Assembly (NCBI GenBank): GCA_035601815.1
Contig: DATNNN010000267.1
Span: forward strand, 1 to 6,296
Reading direction: 5' to 3'
Source of the DNA: DATNNN01 sp035601815
GTDB taxonomy: Bacteria; Pseudomonadota; Alphaproteobacteria; Rhizobiales; Xanthobacteraceae
Length of the DNA: 6,296 bases
Shown: positions 5,169-6,296 of the stretch, piece by piece
How the letters are laid out: every line of letters begins with the position of its first letter
How positions within the stretch are numbered: position 1 is the first letter of the stretch
Made by a program: the position numbers and the translations under genes
The notes under the pieces: generated by a model
Seen by the model: the letters and a program-made list of their open reading frames with translations, nothing else
The model's database searches: none
What the model was told of the DNA's origin: nothing

Positions 5169-5548
5169 CAGGCTTTCTCCTCCACCTCACGCACGACGAT
5201 GGTGATGTTGGCGAACGGTTTGGTGATGCTGCCGACCCGGCCCCGCGCCCGCGGCGTGAAGCGCTTGATGACGATGGCCTTGCCGACGTACGCCTCGGCG
5301 ACGACGAGGTCGTCGACGTCGAGGTCGTGATTGTTCTCGGCGTTGGCGATCGCCGACTCCAGGCACTTGCGCACGTCGCGGGCGATGCGCTTGTGCGAGA
5401 ATTCGAGATCGGCGAGCGCACTCGCGACCTTCTTGCCGCGGATCAAGCCCGCGACGAGGTCGAGCTTGCGCGGCGAAACGCGCAGCATACGGGCCACGGC
5501 CTTGGCCTCGTTGTCCTTGAGCACGCGCTCGCGAGCCTTCTTGCCCAT
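5168..5548 (-). CDS. rplV: 50S ribosomal protein L22
   Basis: L22 binds all 23S rRNA domains and its long beta-hairpin lines the exit tunnel near the macrolide site. The 126-residue protein is of normal size. It opens MGKKARERVLKDNEAKAVARMLRVSPRKLDLVAGLIRGKK. The conserved CLESAIANAENNHDLDVDDLVVAEAYVGKA (62-91) follows, then the hairpin region IKRFTPRARGRVGSITKPFANITIVV at about 94-119. The tip, VGSITKPF, differs from the E. coli tip in sequence but not obviously in length. The start ATG 5548-5546 has GAGG five bases upstream (5557-5554), 11 bases after the rpsS stop. The frame is open further upstream, across rpsS, but without L22 similarity. The stop TGA overlaps rpsC by one base. Confidence 0.98.
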   Translation of the reverse strand: MGKKARERVLKDNEAKAVARMLRVSPRKLDLVAGLIRGKKVASALADLEFSHKRIARDVRKCLESAIANAENNHDLDVDDLVVAEAYVGKAIVIKRFTPRARGRVGSITKPFANITIVVREVEEKA

Positions 5549-5559
5549 CTTCGCCTCGA

Positions 5560-5925
5560 TCAAGCCTTGGGTGCCGCCGCGGGGGCGGCAGCGGCGGTGG
5601 CGGCGGCGGCGGGAGCCGCCGCGCCCTTCGCGTCGGGAGCGCCGGTGCGCTTGGTGGCGCGGTCGCCGACGGCGCCGTGGCCGTGGAACAGCCGGGTCGG
5701 CGAGAACTCGCCGAACTTGTGGCCGACCATGTCCTCGGTGACGTACACCGGAATATGCTTGTGGCCGTTGTAGACGCCGAAGGTGACGCCGACGAACTGC
5801 GGCAGAATGGTCGAGCGCCGGCTCCAGATCTTGATCACTTCCGAGCGGCCCGAGGCGCGCACGGCATCCACCTTCTTCAGCAGGTAGCCGTCGACGAAGG
5901 GGCCTTTCCAAATCGAACGGGCCAT
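5560..5925 (-). CDS. rpsS: 30S ribosomal protein S19 with alanine-rich C-terminal tail
   Basis: S19 sits in the head of the small subunit beside S13 and contacts the large subunit through a bridge. Residues 1-85 are standard: MARSIWKGPFVDGYLLKK (1-18), IKIWSRRSTILPQFVGVTFGVYNGHKHIPV (31-60) and the signature region MVGHKFGEFSPTRLFHGH (66-83). Most bacterial S19 proteins end at about 92 residues; this one has 121. Residues 101-121 hold 15 alanines and three prolines, encoded by a GCN-rich tract. The start is ambiguous by one codon: two ATGs stand in a row at 5928 and 5925. The second gives the normal MARS opening and lies seven bases after AAGG, so it is preferred; the first would overlap the rplB stop by one base. 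The stop is TGA. The identity is secure; the tail has no evident function. Confidence 0.97.
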   Translation of the reverse strand: MARSIWKGPFVDGYLLKKVDAVRASGRSEVIKIWSRRSTILPQFVGVTFGVYNGHKHIPVYVTEDMVGHKFGEFSPTRLFHGHGAVGDRATKRTGAPDAKGAAAPAAAATAAAAPAAAPKA

Positions 5926-5927
5926 CA

Positions 5928-6296
5928 TCACACCTTCTGTTTGCGCGCGTGGCGGCTGGAGACAACGAAGCGCTGGGTGCGCTTGTTCTTGCGGGTCTTC
6001 TTGCCTTTGGTGGGAAAGCCCCAGGGCGTCACCGGATGGCGGCCGCCCGAGGTGCGGCCTTCACCGCCGCCGTGCGGGTGGTCGACCGGGTTCATCGAGG
6101 TGCCGCGGTTATGCGGGCGCCAGCCCTTCCAGCGGTTGCGGCCGGCCTTGCCGATCGAGATGTTCATGTGGTCGGGATTCGACACCGCGCCGACGCTGCC
6201 GAAGCAGCGGCCATGCACCAGGCGCTGCTCGCCGGAATTGAGCCGCATGATGCAATAGCCCTGGTCGCGGCCGACGATCTGCGCGTACGTGCCGGC
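5928..6296 (-). CDS. rplB: 50S ribosomal protein L2 (partial, C-terminal 122 residues)
   Basis: L2 is a large-subunit core protein needed for subunit joining and peptidyl-transferase function. The frame is open from the window edge (base 6296, GCC) to TGA 5930-5928, giving 122 residues beginning AGTYAQIVGRDQGYCIMRL; the true start lies outside. Visible parts are the end of the SH3-like domain, the stretch GKAGRNRWKGWRPHNRGTSMNPVDHPHGGGEG and the basic C-terminus TPWGFPTKGKKTRKNKRTQRF ... SRHARKQKV. The first histidine of DHPHGGGEG corresponds to E. coli H229, implicated in peptidyl transfer. ATG codons inside this frame (for example at 6248) are internal, not starts. The next gene begins essentially at the stop. 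Upstream S10-operon genes (rpsJ, rplC, rplD, rplW) are expected to the right. Confidence 0.97.
   Translation of the reverse strand, partial: AGTYAQIVGRDQGYCIMRLNSGEQRLVHGRCFGSVGAVSNPDHMNISIGKAGRNRWKGWRPHNRGTSMNPVDHPHGGGEGRTSGGRHPVTPWGFPTKGKKTRKNKRTQRFVVSSRHARKQKV

Noticed and set aside
4431..5330. A plus-strand open frame of about 299 codons opposite rpsC
   Set aside because: It is antisense to a highly conserved gene, lacks a plausible ribosome binding site and has no recognisable domain.

Overview
The window is a contiguous stretch of the conserved bacterial S10-spc ribosomal protein locus, read entirely from the minus strand. In transcription order (high to low coordinates) it encodes rplB (3' part), rpsS, rplV, rpsC, rplP, rpmC, rpsQ, rplN, rplX, rplE, rpsN, rpsH, rplF, rplR and rpsE (5' part). 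All 15 genes are recognisable from their protein sequences. The order is the one known from E. coli and most bacteria, with no insertion, loss or rearrangement. Both edges cut through a gene: rplB lacks its N-terminal part and rpsE lacks its C-terminal end.

The DNA is GC-rich. The proteins read like those of an alphaproteobacterium, most likely of the Hyphomicrobiales (Rhizobiales) type. Signs of this are the L14 opening MIQMQT, the L16 opening MLQPARTKFRKG, the S5 N-terminus rich in Arg, Gly and Asp, the 101-residue S14 without zinc cysteines, and the L22 run ANAENNHDLDVDDLVVAEA. This placement rests on recall of the families, not on a search.

Region by region: 5928-6296 holds the L2 C-terminal domain with its peptidyl-transferase histidine loop. 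5168-5925 holds S19 and L22. 4042-5168 holds S3 and L16. 3420-4037 holds L29 and S17. 2677-3362 holds L14 and L24. 1788-2684 holds L5 and S14. 844-1775 holds S8 and L6. 1-835 holds L18 and the start of S5. Packing is very tight: rplV/rpsC, rplN/rplX and rpsH/rplF share one base as TGATG, rplX/rplE overlap by 8 bases, and most other gaps are 4-13 bases. Only two gaps are larger: 57 bases between rpsQ and rplN, where the E. coli S10 operon ends and the spc operon begins, and 39 bases between rplE and rpsN. No stretch over 60 bases lacks a gene.

The products are small- and large-subunit proteins made together and assembled on 16S, 23S and 5S rRNA. Co-transcription and translational coupling would keep their synthesis balanced. 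I see no mobile element, CRISPR array, tRNA, rRNA or unknown gene, and no sign of an undescribed system. The points worth a second look are low-complexity C-terminal tails on S19, L29 and S17, the palindrome-rich 57-base spacer, a hairpin over the rplE ribosome binding site, and a small 8-base tandem repeat upstream of rpsN.
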